Source: Desulfobacteraceae bacterium
GTDB taxonomy: Bacteria > Desulfobacterota > Desulfobacteria > Desulfobacterales > Desulfosarcinaceae
NCBI GenBank assembly: GCA_013003715.1
Contig: JABDIN010000046.1
Location: 1 to 64,000, forward strand
Length of the DNA stretch: 64,000 nucleotides
Reading direction: 5' to 3'
Positions within the stretch are counted from its first letter, which is position 1; each line of letters starts with the position of its first letter. A program made the position numbers and the translations under genes. The notes under the pieces were generated by a model. It did not search any database. It saw only the letters and a program-made list of their open reading frames with translations, and was not told where the DNA came from. Positions 26,701-35,815 of the stretch are shown here, one piece after another.

Positions 26701-28290
26701 CTATCCTAAGGGCAACCTCTTCGGCAAGCCTGCCGGCTGGTGGGGTTTGAGTGATTTCAGGCATTCCGGTATATGGTCCATTACCTCTCTTGCGGTGTAG
26801 CCGATTAGACCCTTGGATACAGCCAGAGCGTCAGCAGACGAGCCATGGAGGAATACAGCGGTGTGGACGGCTTTTTCGATGCCGCCGCCCTGGGCGATCA
26901 GGCCTGCAATCAATCCGGTCAGGACATCACCCATGCCCCCGGAAGCCATACCTGAATTACCTGTGGGATTGATAAATATGCGGCCGTCCGGATGGGCTAC
27001 GATGGTCCTTGCGCCCTTCAATACAATAAGGTGGTTGATTTTTTGTGCGAATTCCCGCGCACTTTTAATTCGATCCTGTTGAATGCGGGTGATTGATTCG
27101 CCGGTCAGCCGTGCCATCTCGCCGGGGTGGGGGGTGAGAACGGCTTCGGTTTTTAATTTTCCCAATAAATTCAAATGGCCGGCCAACAGATTCAAACCGT
27201 CTGCATCTATCACCAGGGGCAGGGATGTCTCAACCACGAGTCGCCGGACCAATTGGGCGACGGAATCACCATGTCCGAGTCCGGGTCCCAATGCAAGGCA
27301 CTGTTTCCCTTCGCAAAGCTGCAGAATTTTATCCAGCCCCTTTAGGCTCAAGGTACCGTTTTTGCTCTCCGGCAGGGGTTCTGTCATGGGTTCGATCACC
27401 CGGCTCTCGAGTGATGGATTTAAATGTCGGGGAATGCCCAGGGTTACCAGGCCTGCCCCGGATCGAACGGCGGTCATTGCCGTCATGGCGGCCGCACCGG
27501 ACTTGCCGGTGGAACCGGCAATTATCAACACATGCCCGGTGTTGCCCTTGTGGGCAATGGGCGTTCGATGGGGCATGTGGTTTTTGACATAATTGTCGGT
27601 GATCAGAAATTGTCCGGGCCCCACCGTTTTTCTCATCATGGCGGGGATGCCGATATCCACAACTTCCAATTTGCCGGTGTGGGTGACGCCCGGGTAGACC
27701 ACATGCCCGCATTTGGCAAATGCAAATGTCGCTGTGGTGTCGGCATTGATGCATATGCCGCAGGGCTGCCCCGTATCTGAATTGAGGCCCGAGGGAATAT
27801 CCACAGAAAAGACCGGTTTACCGGCGTCATTGATAAATTGGATGACCTTTTTGAAGAATCCCCGGACCATCGATGTCAAGCCTGTACCCAATATGGCGTC
27901 TATCCAAATATCCTGTTGCTGTAGCTCGTCCATGGCGGTGCGAAATGCTTCAGCATCGGGGATGATCGCCATCGGTACACCCAATCGTTCCAGAAGCGTG
28001 AAGTTCGCTTGAGCATCCCCAGTGAGTTTTTCTTTACCGGCAAATAAAAAAACCGTCACGGAAATCTTCTTCTCAAACAAATAGCGGGCTATTACAAACC
28101 CATCACCACCGTTATTACCGCGACCGGCGGCGACGCCCACCCGCCTGCATGATGCCTGAGGATTATTGTTTAGGAATACGGCCGTGGCACCGCGCCCTGC
28201 GTTTTCCATCAACACCCGTCCCGGAATACCGAACTGATCAATGGTATCGCGATCCATCCGCTGCATTTCTTCGGCCGTCACAATATACAT
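26701..28290 (-). CDS. nnrD: Bifunctional NAD(P)H-hydrate epimerase / ADP-dependent NAD(P)H-hydrate dehydratase
   Basis: A metabolite-repair enzyme (529 aa) restoring hydrated NADH and NADPH. The N-terminal YjeF_N epimerase (about 1-215) shows 'GRGNNGGDGFVIARYLFE' and 'DAILGTGL'. The C-terminal carbohydrate-kinase-like dehydratase (about 235-515) shows 'HKGNTGHVLIIAGSTGKSGA', 'LTPHPGEMARLTG' and 'NSGMASGGMGDVLTGLIAGL'. The start at ATG 28290 is chosen because the conserved 'YIVTAEEMQRMD' begins there and GGGAAGGG lies upstream. It sits between the PdxJ-like gene and tsaE. Confidence 0.94.
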   Translation of the reverse strand: MYIVTAEEMQRMDRDTIDQFGIPGRVLMENAGRGATAVFLNNNPQASCRRVGVAAGRGNNGGDGFVIARYLFEKKISVTVFLFAGKEKLTGDAQANFTLLERLGVPMAIIPDAEAFRTAMDELQQQDIWIDAILGTGLTSMVRGFFKKVIQFINDAGKPVFSVDIPSGLNSDTGQPCGICINADTTATFAFAKCGHVVYPGVTHTGKLEVVDIGIPAMMRKTVGPGQFLITDNYVKNHMPHRTPIAHKGNTGHVLIIAGSTGKSGAAAMTAMTAVRSGAGLVTLGIPRHLNPSLESRVIEPMTEPLPESKNGTLSLKGLDKILQLCEGKQCLALGPGLGHGDSVAQLVRRLVVETSLPLVIDADGLNLLAGHLNLLGKLKTEAVLTPHPGEMARLTGESITRIQQDRIKSAREFAQKINHLIVLKGARTIVAHPDGRIFINPTGNSGMASGGMGDVLTGLIAGLIAQGGGIEKAVHTAVFLHGSSADALAVSKGLIGYTAREVMDHIPECLKSLKPHQPAGLPKRLPLG

Positions 28291-28345
28291 GTCAGACCCT
28301 TCCCTCAGTTGCATTTTTTAGTGCGCGAAACCCGCAATGGTTCGT

Positions 28346-29065
28346 TCAAACACCCCTGACAAAACTCGCTATCTCACTGACAGCCGCCTCCATTCCCTTG
28401 AGAATCGCCCGTGCGACAATGCTGTGTCCCACACTGAAATTGTCGATTTCCCTGAGTCCACTGAAGGCTTTCATGGTTTTATAGGTCAATCCTTGCCCCA
28501 AATTGACATTCATCCTCAGTTTGCGGGCAAGATTGGCTGCATTTGAGATCTGAGAAAACGCCTGTTCCCGGCTGAAACCTGAGCTTGCCCGATTATAGGC
28601 GCCGACATGCAATTCAATTGTACCGACATTCAATTGGTGAGCCAATTTGACTTGCTCCAGTTCCGCATCAATTGAAATTCCGACGGGAATGCTATTGTCC
28701 TGAAGTGTGGACGCGGTTTCGGCGATATCTTTTTTGTGAACAACCAAGTCCAAGCCGTTTTCGGGCAAGGTTTCGTGACCGGTTTCCGGGATCAGAACGA
28801 TCAGGTCTGGCCGCAGATCCAGCGCAATGCCGACCATCTCTGAAGTTGGACGCATGTAGATAACCAACTGGGTATGCACAACCTTTCTCAGCGACCTGAT
28901 ATCACGCTCGCGACTCTGCAAATGCACTTCATCCAGTTGCATGGCAATGCCGTCCGCACCGGCCAATTCCGCCAGGACAGCGGCGGCAATCGGATCGGGT
29001 GTCCGGGCATGGCAGGCCTCTCTGATTCTGGCGATATGATCAACACTCACGATGATTCCGGCCAT
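28346..29065 (-). CDS. PdxJ-like protein lacking the canonical active-site residues
   Basis: The 239-residue TIM-barrel scaffold is clearly that of pyridoxine 5'-phosphate synthase ('DPIAAAVLAELAGADGIAMQL', 'IELHVGAY', 'GLTYKTM', 'SVGHSIVARAI'). The phosphate-binding end (HVGAY, SVGH) is kept. Against recalled E. coli PdxJ the catalytic residues are replaced: His45 by Q43, Arg47 by D45, His52 by Q50, Glu72 by Y70 and His193 by Q191. It therefore probably does not make pyridoxine phosphate, or does so by a different route. It is nested in the phoH-ybeY-nnrD-tsaE operon, a usual place for this gene. Annotation as active pdxJ would be unsafe. Confidence 0.8.
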   Translation of the reverse strand: MAGIIVSVDHIARIREACHARTPDPIAAAVLAELAGADGIAMQLDEVHLQSRERDIRSLRKVVHTQLVIYMRPTSEMVGIALDLRPDLIVLIPETGHETLPENGLDLVVHKKDIAETASTLQDNSIPVGISIDAELEQVKLAHQLNVGTIELHVGAYNRASSGFSREQAFSQISNAANLARKLRMNVNLGQGLTYKTMKAFSGLREIDNFSVGHSIVARAILKGMEAAVSEIASFVRGV

Positions 29066-29220
29066 TGTTTTTTCCTCACGTTTTTTGCATGCATGTTGTC
29101 CTGTTTCTTCAGTGAGAAACCAGTGGAGGATCGGATAAAAGTGTACCGCCCGGTATTTTGGGTTTAAATCGACGAGGGTTTATTGTTCGTTCGACAGCAG
29201 AGGTAAACCTGTGGTTTCGG

Positions 29221-29655
29221 TTAGGAAATCAGCTTGGTCAATTCATTACTCTTTCGTTTCATCTCAGCTGCCTGCTGCTCAGAATGAATATGATCATAAC
29301 CGAACAAATGCAATATGCCATGAACCAGCAGTTGATCAAATCTTTCTTCGAATTGCAAACCTGCGTCCGTGGCTTCCATTTCGCAAGTATCCAGGGATAT
29401 AACCACGTCTCCCAGAAGATTCGGCTCAATATCAGCGTATTCGCCTTCCTGCATGGCAAACGCAATAACATTGGTGGGACCGGTTCGGTTCAAATAGGCC
29501 GTATTAAGTTCGGCAATTTGTGTATCATCGGCTAAAACTATGGAAAGCTCGCCCTCAGGACAATCCAAGGCGTTTAAGACGGCCTCTGCTTTCGTCCTCA
29601 CGATTTCTGTCGGCATCTCGTGTCGTGTCTGGCGGTTGTTTATCAGCACCTGCAT
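29221..29655 (-). CDS. ybeY: rRNA maturation endoribonuclease YbeY
   Basis: A zinc-dependent endoribonuclease for rRNA processing and ribosome quality control. The metal motif is 'VHGILHLFGYDH' (HxxxHxxxxxH), preceded by 'ELNTAYLNRTGPTNVIAFAM', the conserved substrate strand. I start at ATG 29655 (144 aa), where the family N-terminus begins ('MQVLINNRQ') and GGAAAGGG precedes. This makes its first 101 bases overlap the end of the PgpH-like gene in another frame. Upstream in-frame starts would lengthen the overlap. The PdxJ-like gene follows after 155 bp. Confidence 0.92.
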   Translation of the reverse strand: MQVLINNRQTRHEMPTEIVRTKAEAVLNALDCPEGELSIVLADDTQIAELNTAYLNRTGPTNVIAFAMQEGEYADIEPNLLGDVVISLDTCEMEATDAGLQFEERFDQLLVHGILHLFGYDHIHSEQQAAEMKRKSNELTKLIS

Positions 29656-32044
29656 CTTTTCCCTTTCCATTCCCCCTTGCCGGACTGTCGGCATATTCAA
29701 TCCGGTGATGGTGGATACCATTGAGAATTTTATTAAAACTTCTGGCAATATTATGTAAATCTTTCAGGGTTAATTCGCAACTATCCAACTGTCCGTCGGA
29801 AAATATCTTATTTACCAGATTTTGAACCAGTCCCTGGATTCGTGATGGCGTGGGGTTGTCCAGTGTTCTGGATGCCGCTTCAACGACGTCCGCCAGCATC
29901 ACCAGACCGGCTTCCTTGGTTTGGGGTTTGGGACCGGGATACCGGAAATCTTCTATTTTAACCTGATCCTGACCACGCTGTTGTTTCGCTTTTTCATAAA
30001 AGAAACTGATGAGGCTTGTACCATGGTGTTGTTCAATGGTATCCGTGATCGCCTTTCCCAGCTTGTTCTTCTTGGAAATTTCCACCCCATCCCTCACATG
30101 GGCAATGAGTATGAGGCTGGACATGGACGGGGCCAGTTTATCGTGCTTGTTTTTGCCGTTGGTTTGATTTTCAATGAAGTACAGTGGTTTATTGATTTTG
30201 CCGATATCGTGGTAATAACCGCAAACTTTTGCCAGAAGCGGATTGGCGCCAATATCGGAAGCTGCGGCTTCAACCAGTGAACCTACAATCACCGAGTGAT
30301 GGTAGGTGCCCGGGGCCTCGATCATCAACCGTCTTAAAATGGGTCTGTCCAGATTGGCAAGCTCGAGCAGGGTGATATCGGTGGTATATTGGAACGCGAT
30401 TTCAATGATCGGCGCAACACCAATGGTCACAATTCCAGCGCCGATTCCGGCCAGAAATGCAAAAATGCTATCCCATAATATTGACAATCCGCTGTATTGC
30501 GATAGATAAAAATCAATGGCGATGGCCAACACCACATTCAATGCACCGATTTTGGCACCGGCTTGGATGATGGCCTTGCGATCCCGGCAATCTTTAATCC
30601 AATACCCTGCCATGACACCATTGAGAAGAAAATAGGTGAATATTTCGAATCGGTTTTGCAGGAGGATGGCTGCACTGGCAGCAAGCACAATCGCGAATGC
30701 GGTGGCCACCTCAAGTCCCAGGAACAGGCAAACCAGCATCACGCCTGCGGAGATGGGAATACCGTATTCAAGGGATGCGGCCGGTATTGAAAATGACGAG
30801 GCGACCCCCCTTGACTCTGCAAGGATAGCTGTGAACTGTATGATGATCAGGAATGCCGATAATGCCGTGACCAAAAAAAGCAGGTTCTTGTTATGGTTTA
30901 AATTAAACGATCGGTGCGACTTCAATTGCAATGAATAGATGGATAGGAACAAACAGGTCAGAATGGTCAATACCCCAAACAGCGTTGGAAACACTTTGCT
31001 TCGCTTGGACTGGTTCTGCATGGCTTTCAATTTCAACAATTGAAACTCGGTCACCCGCTCTCCCTCACGAAGAATCATCTCTCCGGCCTTGATTTTATAG
31101 AGCACTGGTTTGATATCCTCAGCCGAAATTTTCTTGCGTTCCTCGGTGCCGTTTCGGTTCAGGCTTATATTGGGTTGAATCAACGACTGGGAAAATTCCA
31201 CAATCAGGTTTACCACTTCGTAGCTGCCGTTTTTAAGCAATGGATCCCCGACGACCCTTACCATGGTTTTTGCCTGGTCCGGGCTGTAGAAACGTCTTAG
31301 ATTGCGAATTTCCGCCTCGGTTTTAGTGCCTACATCTCTCAGCGATATTCCTTTTTCCGCCTCCTTGAGTAGAATTTCCTTGTTAGCGACAACACCATTT
31401 TTCATGATTTCGGTGACAATTTTTTTTATCAAATCGGATATTCCGGTCGAAAATTGTTCCTTGACCAGAATGGTGTAAGCGCCATGGCTTACCGGTATGC
31501 CGAGTTCCTGTTCAAAATACTCCTTTTTAGACCAGATCAGGTCCGTTCGTGCGATGGTTTTAGCATCCTCTCTTGCGGCCTCCGCCAGATCCACCCGGGT
31601 AGTCCCGGTTGACTGATCCGGGAGTGCTATGGATTCATCCGGTGTGGTTCCGGGGACATTCTCTTCAGCGGGCGGCATTGAAGATGGGGCGGGATTTTCA
31701 GGTGTTGTCTCGAAAAAACCCTGCAATTCAGAGAATGATCTGGATACGCGCTCGTTAATCTTCAGGAATAGCACCGGATCGTAATCATATACGGTGAGAA
31801 CCGCTCCAGCCGCCTGTTCCCTGTTGGATCGAGTCGCTGCCTCATCTTCTACAAAGAAGTCTTCCACGGCTTTGACATCCCGATCCGCCACATCGCCCAT
31901 GTCATAGGTGAACTCTTTCACAGCGATACTCGGGTAGATGATGAGCGTGAACAAGATGAGTAGAAATGCCAGCAACACCCATCGGATTTGCATATTCGAA
32001 ATTAGCATTGTGTTCAGCGGTGTGGTTTTCCGATTGATTTTCAT
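29555..32044 (-). CDS. 7TM-HD (7TMR-HDED/7TMR-HD) phosphohydrolase, PgpH-like
   Basis: An 829-residue inner-membrane protein. One N-terminal helix (about 20-40) is followed by an extracytoplasmic 7TMR-HDED domain (about 45-330), seven helices (about 350-570) and a cytoplasmic HD domain. The HD motifs are 'GTYHHSVIVGSLVEAAA' and 'CGYYHDIGKINKP', with a later 'VMLADVVEAASR'. Homologues such as Listeria PgpH hydrolyse cyclic di-AMP; the nucleotide here is unproven. The charged C-terminal tail (from about 785) is encoded in the region shared with ybeY and may have arisen by loss of an earlier stop codon. It lies 48 bp after phoH. Confidence 0.9.
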   Translation of the reverse strand: MKINRKTTPLNTMLISNMQIRWVLLAFLLILFTLIIYPSIAVKEFTYDMGDVADRDVKAVEDFFVEDEAATRSNREQAAGAVLTVYDYDPVLFLKINERVSRSFSELQGFFETTPENPAPSSMPPAEENVPGTTPDESIALPDQSTGTTRVDLAEAAREDAKTIARTDLIWSKKEYFEQELGIPVSHGAYTILVKEQFSTGISDLIKKIVTEIMKNGVVANKEILLKEAEKGISLRDVGTKTEAEIRNLRRFYSPDQAKTMVRVVGDPLLKNGSYEVVNLIVEFSQSLIQPNISLNRNGTEERKKISAEDIKPVLYKIKAGEMILREGERVTEFQLLKLKAMQNQSKRSKVFPTLFGVLTILTCLFLSIYSLQLKSHRSFNLNHNKNLLFLVTALSAFLIIIQFTAILAESRGVASSFSIPAASLEYGIPISAGVMLVCLFLGLEVATAFAIVLAASAAILLQNRFEIFTYFLLNGVMAGYWIKDCRDRKAIIQAGAKIGALNVVLAIAIDFYLSQYSGLSILWDSIFAFLAGIGAGIVTIGVAPIIEIAFQYTTDITLLELANLDRPILRRLMIEAPGTYHHSVIVGSLVEAAASDIGANPLLAKVCGYYHDIGKINKPLYFIENQTNGKNKHDKLAPSMSSLILIAHVRDGVEISKKNKLGKAITDTIEQHHGTSLISFFYEKAKQQRGQDQVKIEDFRYPGPKPQTKEAGLVMLADVVEAASRTLDNPTPSRIQGLVQNLVNKIFSDGQLDSCELTLKDLHNIARSFNKILNGIHHHRIEYADSPARGNGKGKDAGADKQPPDTTRDADRNREDESRGRLKRLGLS

Positions 32045-32092
32045 ATACCGATACCTGTTAAGGGTTCACACTCATCCGTTTTACGGACACTC

Positions 32093-33064
32093 TTATGACG
32101 CGTCCTGTTCTTCATAAGCCATGATAATCTTTTGTACCAATTTATGGCGTACGACGTCATTTTTTGAAAAAAAGACAAATTGAATCCCTTCGATATCATT
32201 AAGAATGTCCTTGGCTTGAATAAGTCCCGAAGGCTTTCCTGCCGGCAAATCCGTTTGTGTGATATCCCCTGTAATCACCGCTTTAGAGCTGAAACCAATC
32301 CGGGTCAGGAACATTTTCATCTGCTCGGATGTCGTATTCTGCGCTTCATCTAAAATCACAAATGAATCGTTCAAGGTGCGTCCCCGCATAAATGCTATGG
32401 GCGCAACCTCAATGATCCCCTTCTGCATCAATCCGGCCACCTTTTCGAACCGCATCATATCGTGGAGCGCATCATATAGCGGTCGCAGGTAAGGATCTAC
32501 CTTGTCTGCAAGATCTCCCGGTAAGAAACCCAATGCTTCGCCGGCTTCCACCGCGGGCCGCGTGAGGATGATGCGGTCGACTTCTCCCTTGGTCAGGGCG
32601 GCCACTGCCATGGCCATGGCAAGGTAGGTTTTACCTGTCCCGGCCGGACCGATGCCAAAGACGATGTCATTATTCCGCATGGCATCGATATAGTCCTTCT
32701 GGGCCGGACTTTTAGGGGTAATCGCTCTTTTTTTGGATGTGACAAAGACGGTATCCATGAAAATATGCTTCAAATCCACTCGGTGGTCTTCGCTCAGCAC
32801 CCTGATAGCATAATCGACATCTTTGGTGTAAACAGGGTAACGTTCTTTGAGCAAACCGTATAATTGTTCAAGTACGTTCTTCGCCAGTGCCGCCTCAATG
32901 GTGTCGCCCTTGATATATAAGGAGCTTCCGCGTGTATGGATTGTCACATCGATGGTATCTGAGATACGTTTCAAATGGCTGTTATGTTCGCCGAACAATT
33001 GCCGCGACAATTCTACATCCGAGAAGGTGACCTTGATCCGTTTATTGTCTGTGATTTCGCCCAT
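32093..33064 (-). CDS. phoH: PhoH-family ATPase (PhoL/YbeZ type)
   Basis: A 323-residue P-loop protein with an N-terminal KH-like RNA-binding domain and a C-terminal ATPase. Walker A is 'GIGPAGTGKTYLAMAMA' (about 137-153) and Walker B is 'DSFVILDEAQNTT'; 'GEALGFLPGDLADKVDPYLRP' is a family signature. It partners YbeY in ribosome maturation in other bacteria. It is first gene of the phoH-PgpH-like-ybeY operon. Its start faces cvpA across a 283-bp gap. Confidence 0.93.
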   Translation of the reverse strand: MGEITDNKRIKVTFSDVELSRQLFGEHNSHLKRISDTIDVTIHTRGSSLYIKGDTIEAALAKNVLEQLYGLLKERYPVYTKDVDYAIRVLSEDHRVDLKHIFMDTVFVTSKKRAITPKSPAQKDYIDAMRNNDIVFGIGPAGTGKTYLAMAMAVAALTKGEVDRIILTRPAVEAGEALGFLPGDLADKVDPYLRPLYDALHDMMRFEKVAGLMQKGIIEVAPIAFMRGRTLNDSFVILDEAQNTTSEQMKMFLTRIGFSSKAVITGDITQTDLPAGKPSGLIQAKDILNDIEGIQFVFFSKNDVVRHKLVQKIIMAYEEQDAS

Positions 33065-33347
33065 TGCCCCGTCTTTGCTCAGGTGCTTCGCCTTGTTGAT
33101 CCTATTGCCGGATTATCGAACCAAAACTTTAAACCCCAACACTATCCAACTTTTAATTTGAAAGCAAATCACAAATTTCATCATCCGGGATATAAGTATT
33201 AAAAGACTTGACTCACCACCGGGCCTCTGTTAGTTAAAACTATTTGTGTTTATGATACTGAATTATCATAAATTATCAGTATGTTATGGTGCTATTTGGC
33301 GAGGGGGACAAACCAGGGTCCACAGTTGATTATCACAAGGGGTTAAA
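33065..33347. promoter_or_regulatory. Divergent promoter region between phoH and cvpA
   Basis: The AT-rich 283-bp gap holds a possible plus-strand promoter TTGACT (33207-33212), 17 bp, TAGTTA (33230-33235). Downstream lies a 7-bp inverted repeat, ATACTGA (33255-33261) and TCAGTAT (33277-33283), with a direct repeat AATTATCA between the arms. These could be regulatory; nothing ties them to a known regulator. Confidence 0.3.
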
Positions 33348-33872
33348 ATGAACCTGCTCGATATAATCGTCATCATTATTTTGGCCTATTGTCTGACCAG
33401 GGGTATCTTTCGGGGTATAATCCGAGAGTTATCTTCGATTATCGGAGTATTGACCGGTTTTTACGCGGCCTACACTTATTATCCGATGGCGACCAAATGG
33501 ATGGGCAGTTGGCTTGTTGAAACCAAACATATCGAAATTATATCATTTTTTCTTATATTCTTAGTAGTGTTCGCCATTATCAGCATTGTGGGGATTATTA
33601 TCAAGTATGTGTTGAATATTGCTTTTCTTGGTTGGATCGATCGTATCTGCGGATTTTTTTTTGGTGCATTGAAGGGTATTTTGATTGTCACCGTTCTACT
33701 CATCGGTCTAACCGCATTCTTGCCACAAGGTGATCCATTGGTAAAAAATTCAGTAATTTATCCGCACCTCACCATCATCTCCGAAAATGTGGCTTTGGTG
33801 ATTACCAATGATCTGAAGCGCCAATACGGATCTAAAATAAGGGTATTAAAAAAAGAGTGGAAAATTCAATAA
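33348..33872 (+). CDS. cvpA: CvpA-family membrane protein
   Basis: A 174-residue inner-membrane protein with four hydrophobic helices. It opens with 'LDIIVIIILAYCLTRGIFRGIIRELSSIIGVLTG', the typical CvpA N-terminus of NxxD-type proteins linked to colicin V production and envelope homeostasis. A short charged tail follows the last helix. AAGGGGTT precedes the ATG. Its last 16 bases overlap mazG, so the two are coupled. Confidence 0.85.
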   Translation: MNLLDIIVIIILAYCLTRGIFRGIIRELSSIIGVLTGFYAAYTYYPMATKWMGSWLVETKHIEIISFFLIFLVVFAIISIVGIIIKYVLNIAFLGWIDRICGFFFGALKGILIVTVLLIGLTAFLPQGDPLVKNSVIYPHLTIISENVALVITNDLKRQYGSKIRVLKKEWKIQ

Positions 33873-34675
33873 CCCCTCCTGACGGTAAATCCATTGACGA
33901 TCTGATATCCATCATCAAAACCCTTCGAAGCAAGGACGGTTGCCCCTGGGACAGGGAGCAGACACCGGACTCGATTGCCGTATATGTGGTCGAAGAGGTT
34001 TTCGAACTCGTGAATGCGATTGAATCTCAAGATATCGAGAATATTTGCGAAGAATTGGGGGACGTGCTTTTTCAAGTTCTGTTCATTGTCCAGTTATTCG
34101 GTGAATCCGGTGGATTCAGTTTGGAAAAGGTCATTTCCGGGGCTATTGAAAAAATGGTTCGCCGGCACCCCCATGTATTTGGCCACAGCGATGTTGAGAG
34201 CCCTGAACAGGTTAAAAAACAATGGCACGACATTAAAAAGAAAGAAAAAACGACCTCTGACGGCGTCGTATCCGCAATGGATTCCATACCCCATGGTTTA
34301 CCTGCATTAATGCGGGCATTCAGAATATCCGAGCGTGTGGCGGCCTTGGGCTTTGACTGGGATGAAATGCCCGCCGTGATGAAAAAACTTGATGAAGAAT
34401 GGCAGGAATTCGAAATTGAGCTTGAAAAAAGCAAGGGGTCAGCTAGCGCAAGCCCGGAAATTGCCGAGGAGTTTGGGGACCTGATGTTTACCTTGGTGAA
34501 TGTGGCGCGGTTCGCGAAAATACATCCTGAAATGGCCGCCACGAAAGCGGTGCTGAAATTTGAAAGACGATTCAGGCATATGGAAGACACCGCGCGGCAA
34601 CAGGGCACGGTATTTGAATCTTTATCCAGAAACGAAAAGGAAAGGTTGTGGGAAGCGGCGAAGAAAAAATGGTAA
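33857..34675 (+). CDS. mazG: Nucleoside triphosphate pyrophosphohydrolase MazG
   Basis: A house-cleaning enzyme hydrolysing (d)NTPs to monophosphates and pyrophosphate. The 272-residue protein has two MazG domains. The first (about 10-120) carries the metal motif 'VVEEVFELVNAIESQD...CEELGDVLFQ' and the GCPWDREQT entry signature. The second (about 150-260) repeats it with 'EEWQEFEIELE' and 'EEFGDLMFTLVNVARF'. The start is GTG 33857 inside the end of cvpA, preceded by AAAGAG. Nothing in the remaining 3' gap resembles a terminator. Confidence 0.94.
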   Translation: MENSITPPDGKSIDDLISIIKTLRSKDGCPWDREQTPDSIAVYVVEEVFELVNAIESQDIENICEELGDVLFQVLFIVQLFGESGGFSLEKVISGAIEKMVRRHPHVFGHSDVESPEQVKKQWHDIKKKEKTTSDGVVSAMDSIPHGLPALMRAFRISERVAALGFDWDEMPAVMKKLDEEWQEFEIELEKSKGSASASPEIAEEFGDLMFTLVNVARFAKIHPEMAATKAVLKFERRFRHMEDTARQQGTVFESLSRNEKERLWEAAKKKW

Positions 34676-34747
34676 CAGATGTCCCTATCCGATCAGCCGG
34701 TAAACGGATGACCGGACTCGCCACTTGAACAAAGTGGCACCGCGTCA

Positions 34748-34900
34748 ATCGGGTGGCACTCACAATGAGCCGGCAAAACTGTACTCGGCACTGCTTCGAT
34801 CGGGTGGCATAACCAATCAACAGACAGCATTAGTGATGCCCGAACGGCCCGGCATCAATCGGGCGGCATTACCAATCAACAGATAGCATCGGTGATAACC
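34748..34900. repeat. Degenerate tandem repeat (about 2.5 copies, 51-59 bp) after mazG
   Basis: ATCGGGTGGCA-type units begin at 34748, 34799 and 34858. The last two share about 43 bases almost identically, including ACCAATCAACAGAYAGCAT, while the first keeps only its opening 11 bases. The units fill most of the 261-bp gap 34676-34936. No coding frame or terminator is seen there. Confidence 0.7.
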
Positions 34901-34936
34901 GAGGGGCACGCCTCCACTGAAGCATGAATCTTGTGT

Positions 34937-35227
34937 TTAAGCATTCTCGTCTATCGGGCTGTATTTTGGCGGAATGCTGAGAATAAGCTGCCCATTCTTA
35001 TCATATTTCTCAAATACCAGCCGCTTATCTTCAATCTTATACTTGGAAGATGGCTCCTGTTGTTGCGTACTCATTTCAGATTTGTTGCCGGTTCCTGATT
35101 TTTCAATGGGACGATCCGCCCTAAGCCTGTCTTTTTTTTCGATACTGGCAACCTTCTCGCTCGCTGCCAGCCCGCTTTCCGGGCGAGGTACATTTCTGAT
35201 TGCGGTTTCGCCTATGGAATCAAACAT
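34937..35227 (-). CDS. Small hydrophilic protein, possibly flagellar-associated (weak FlaG-like end)
   Basis: A 96-residue charged, probably disordered protein. Its C-terminus 'KRLVFEKYDKNGQLILSIPPKYSP' faintly recalls the FlaG ending (D-x-x-T-G-E-V-I-R-x-I-P-P). The ATG has GGAGG eight bases upstream. It lies 143 bp behind the next gene, which has a sigma-28 promoter, so both may be read in the late flagellar programme. The family is not firmly recognised. Confidence 0.55.
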   Translation of the reverse strand: MFDSIGETAIRNVPRPESGLAASEKVASIEKKDRLRADRPIEKSGTGNKSEMSTQQQEPSSKYKIEDKRLVFEKYDKNGQLILSIPPKYSPIDENA

Positions 35228-35370
35228 TTTTTAATCCTCCTGCCAAGCACCCTTGCATGATGTGACTGGTGCTCATTGGTTGCTGCAATGGTTTCGGGAC
35301 CCTCTTTACCTCCCATGGGTCTTGTTTTTCCGGATTCAGTGCCCCGGGTCCGGATGGTTAAGGTATTGTC

Positions 35371-35796
35371 CTATGTTTCCTCGACTGCACGTTTCGCCAA
35401 TTGGTCCAGGCGGTTAATCAGCACGCGCGAATCGTCAGTGGATATGGAGCTGGTTATCTTCCGATTATGCTGATCAATAATATTGTATTCAAATTGACCC
35501 TGGGGAAGACCCTGTCCGACATCCGGGTGATTTTCCGCCTGGCCCCGCTGAATCTGTCCGACCAGTTCATCCTTGAATACGGAATCTGATTTATCACCGA
35601 AATTCGTAATTTTATTCACGATATCGGCGGCAACTTTTTCCATCACCGACTTTCGTTTCCCCTGGGGAGAAATTTCTATGGTATCAATCGGTTCTTTCAA
35701 TCCCTGGGATAACTGATTCGCCAGTAGTTTATTCTTGCTCAATTGGCGCCTGTAGACGTTCAGGACATTATGAATCTGATAGCTGGGTATGTGCAT
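35371..35796 (-). CDS. Probable flagellar-associated protein (DVU0524/FlgM-associated-like)
   Basis: A 141-residue hydrophilic protein beginning 'MHIPSYQIHNVLNVYRRQLS', which resembles a small family found near FlgM genes in sulfate reducers; that likeness is from memory. The middle ('DTIEISPQGKRKSVMEKVAADIVNKI') is amphipathic and the end ('RVLINRLDQLAKRAVEE') helical. The ATG at 35796 is set by GGAGGAA six bases upstream, 18 bp inside the longer open frame. A sigma-28 promoter lies directly before it. No other flagellar gene is in the window. Confidence 0.6.
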   Translation of the reverse strand: MHIPSYQIHNVLNVYRRQLSKNKLLANQLSQGLKEPIDTIEISPQGKRKSVMEKVAADIVNKITNFGDKSDSVFKDELVGQIQRGQAENHPDVGQGLPQGQFEYNIIDQHNRKITSSISTDDSRVLINRLDQLAKRAVEET

Positions 35797-35815
35797 TTGG
35801 GTTCCTCCGAACATG

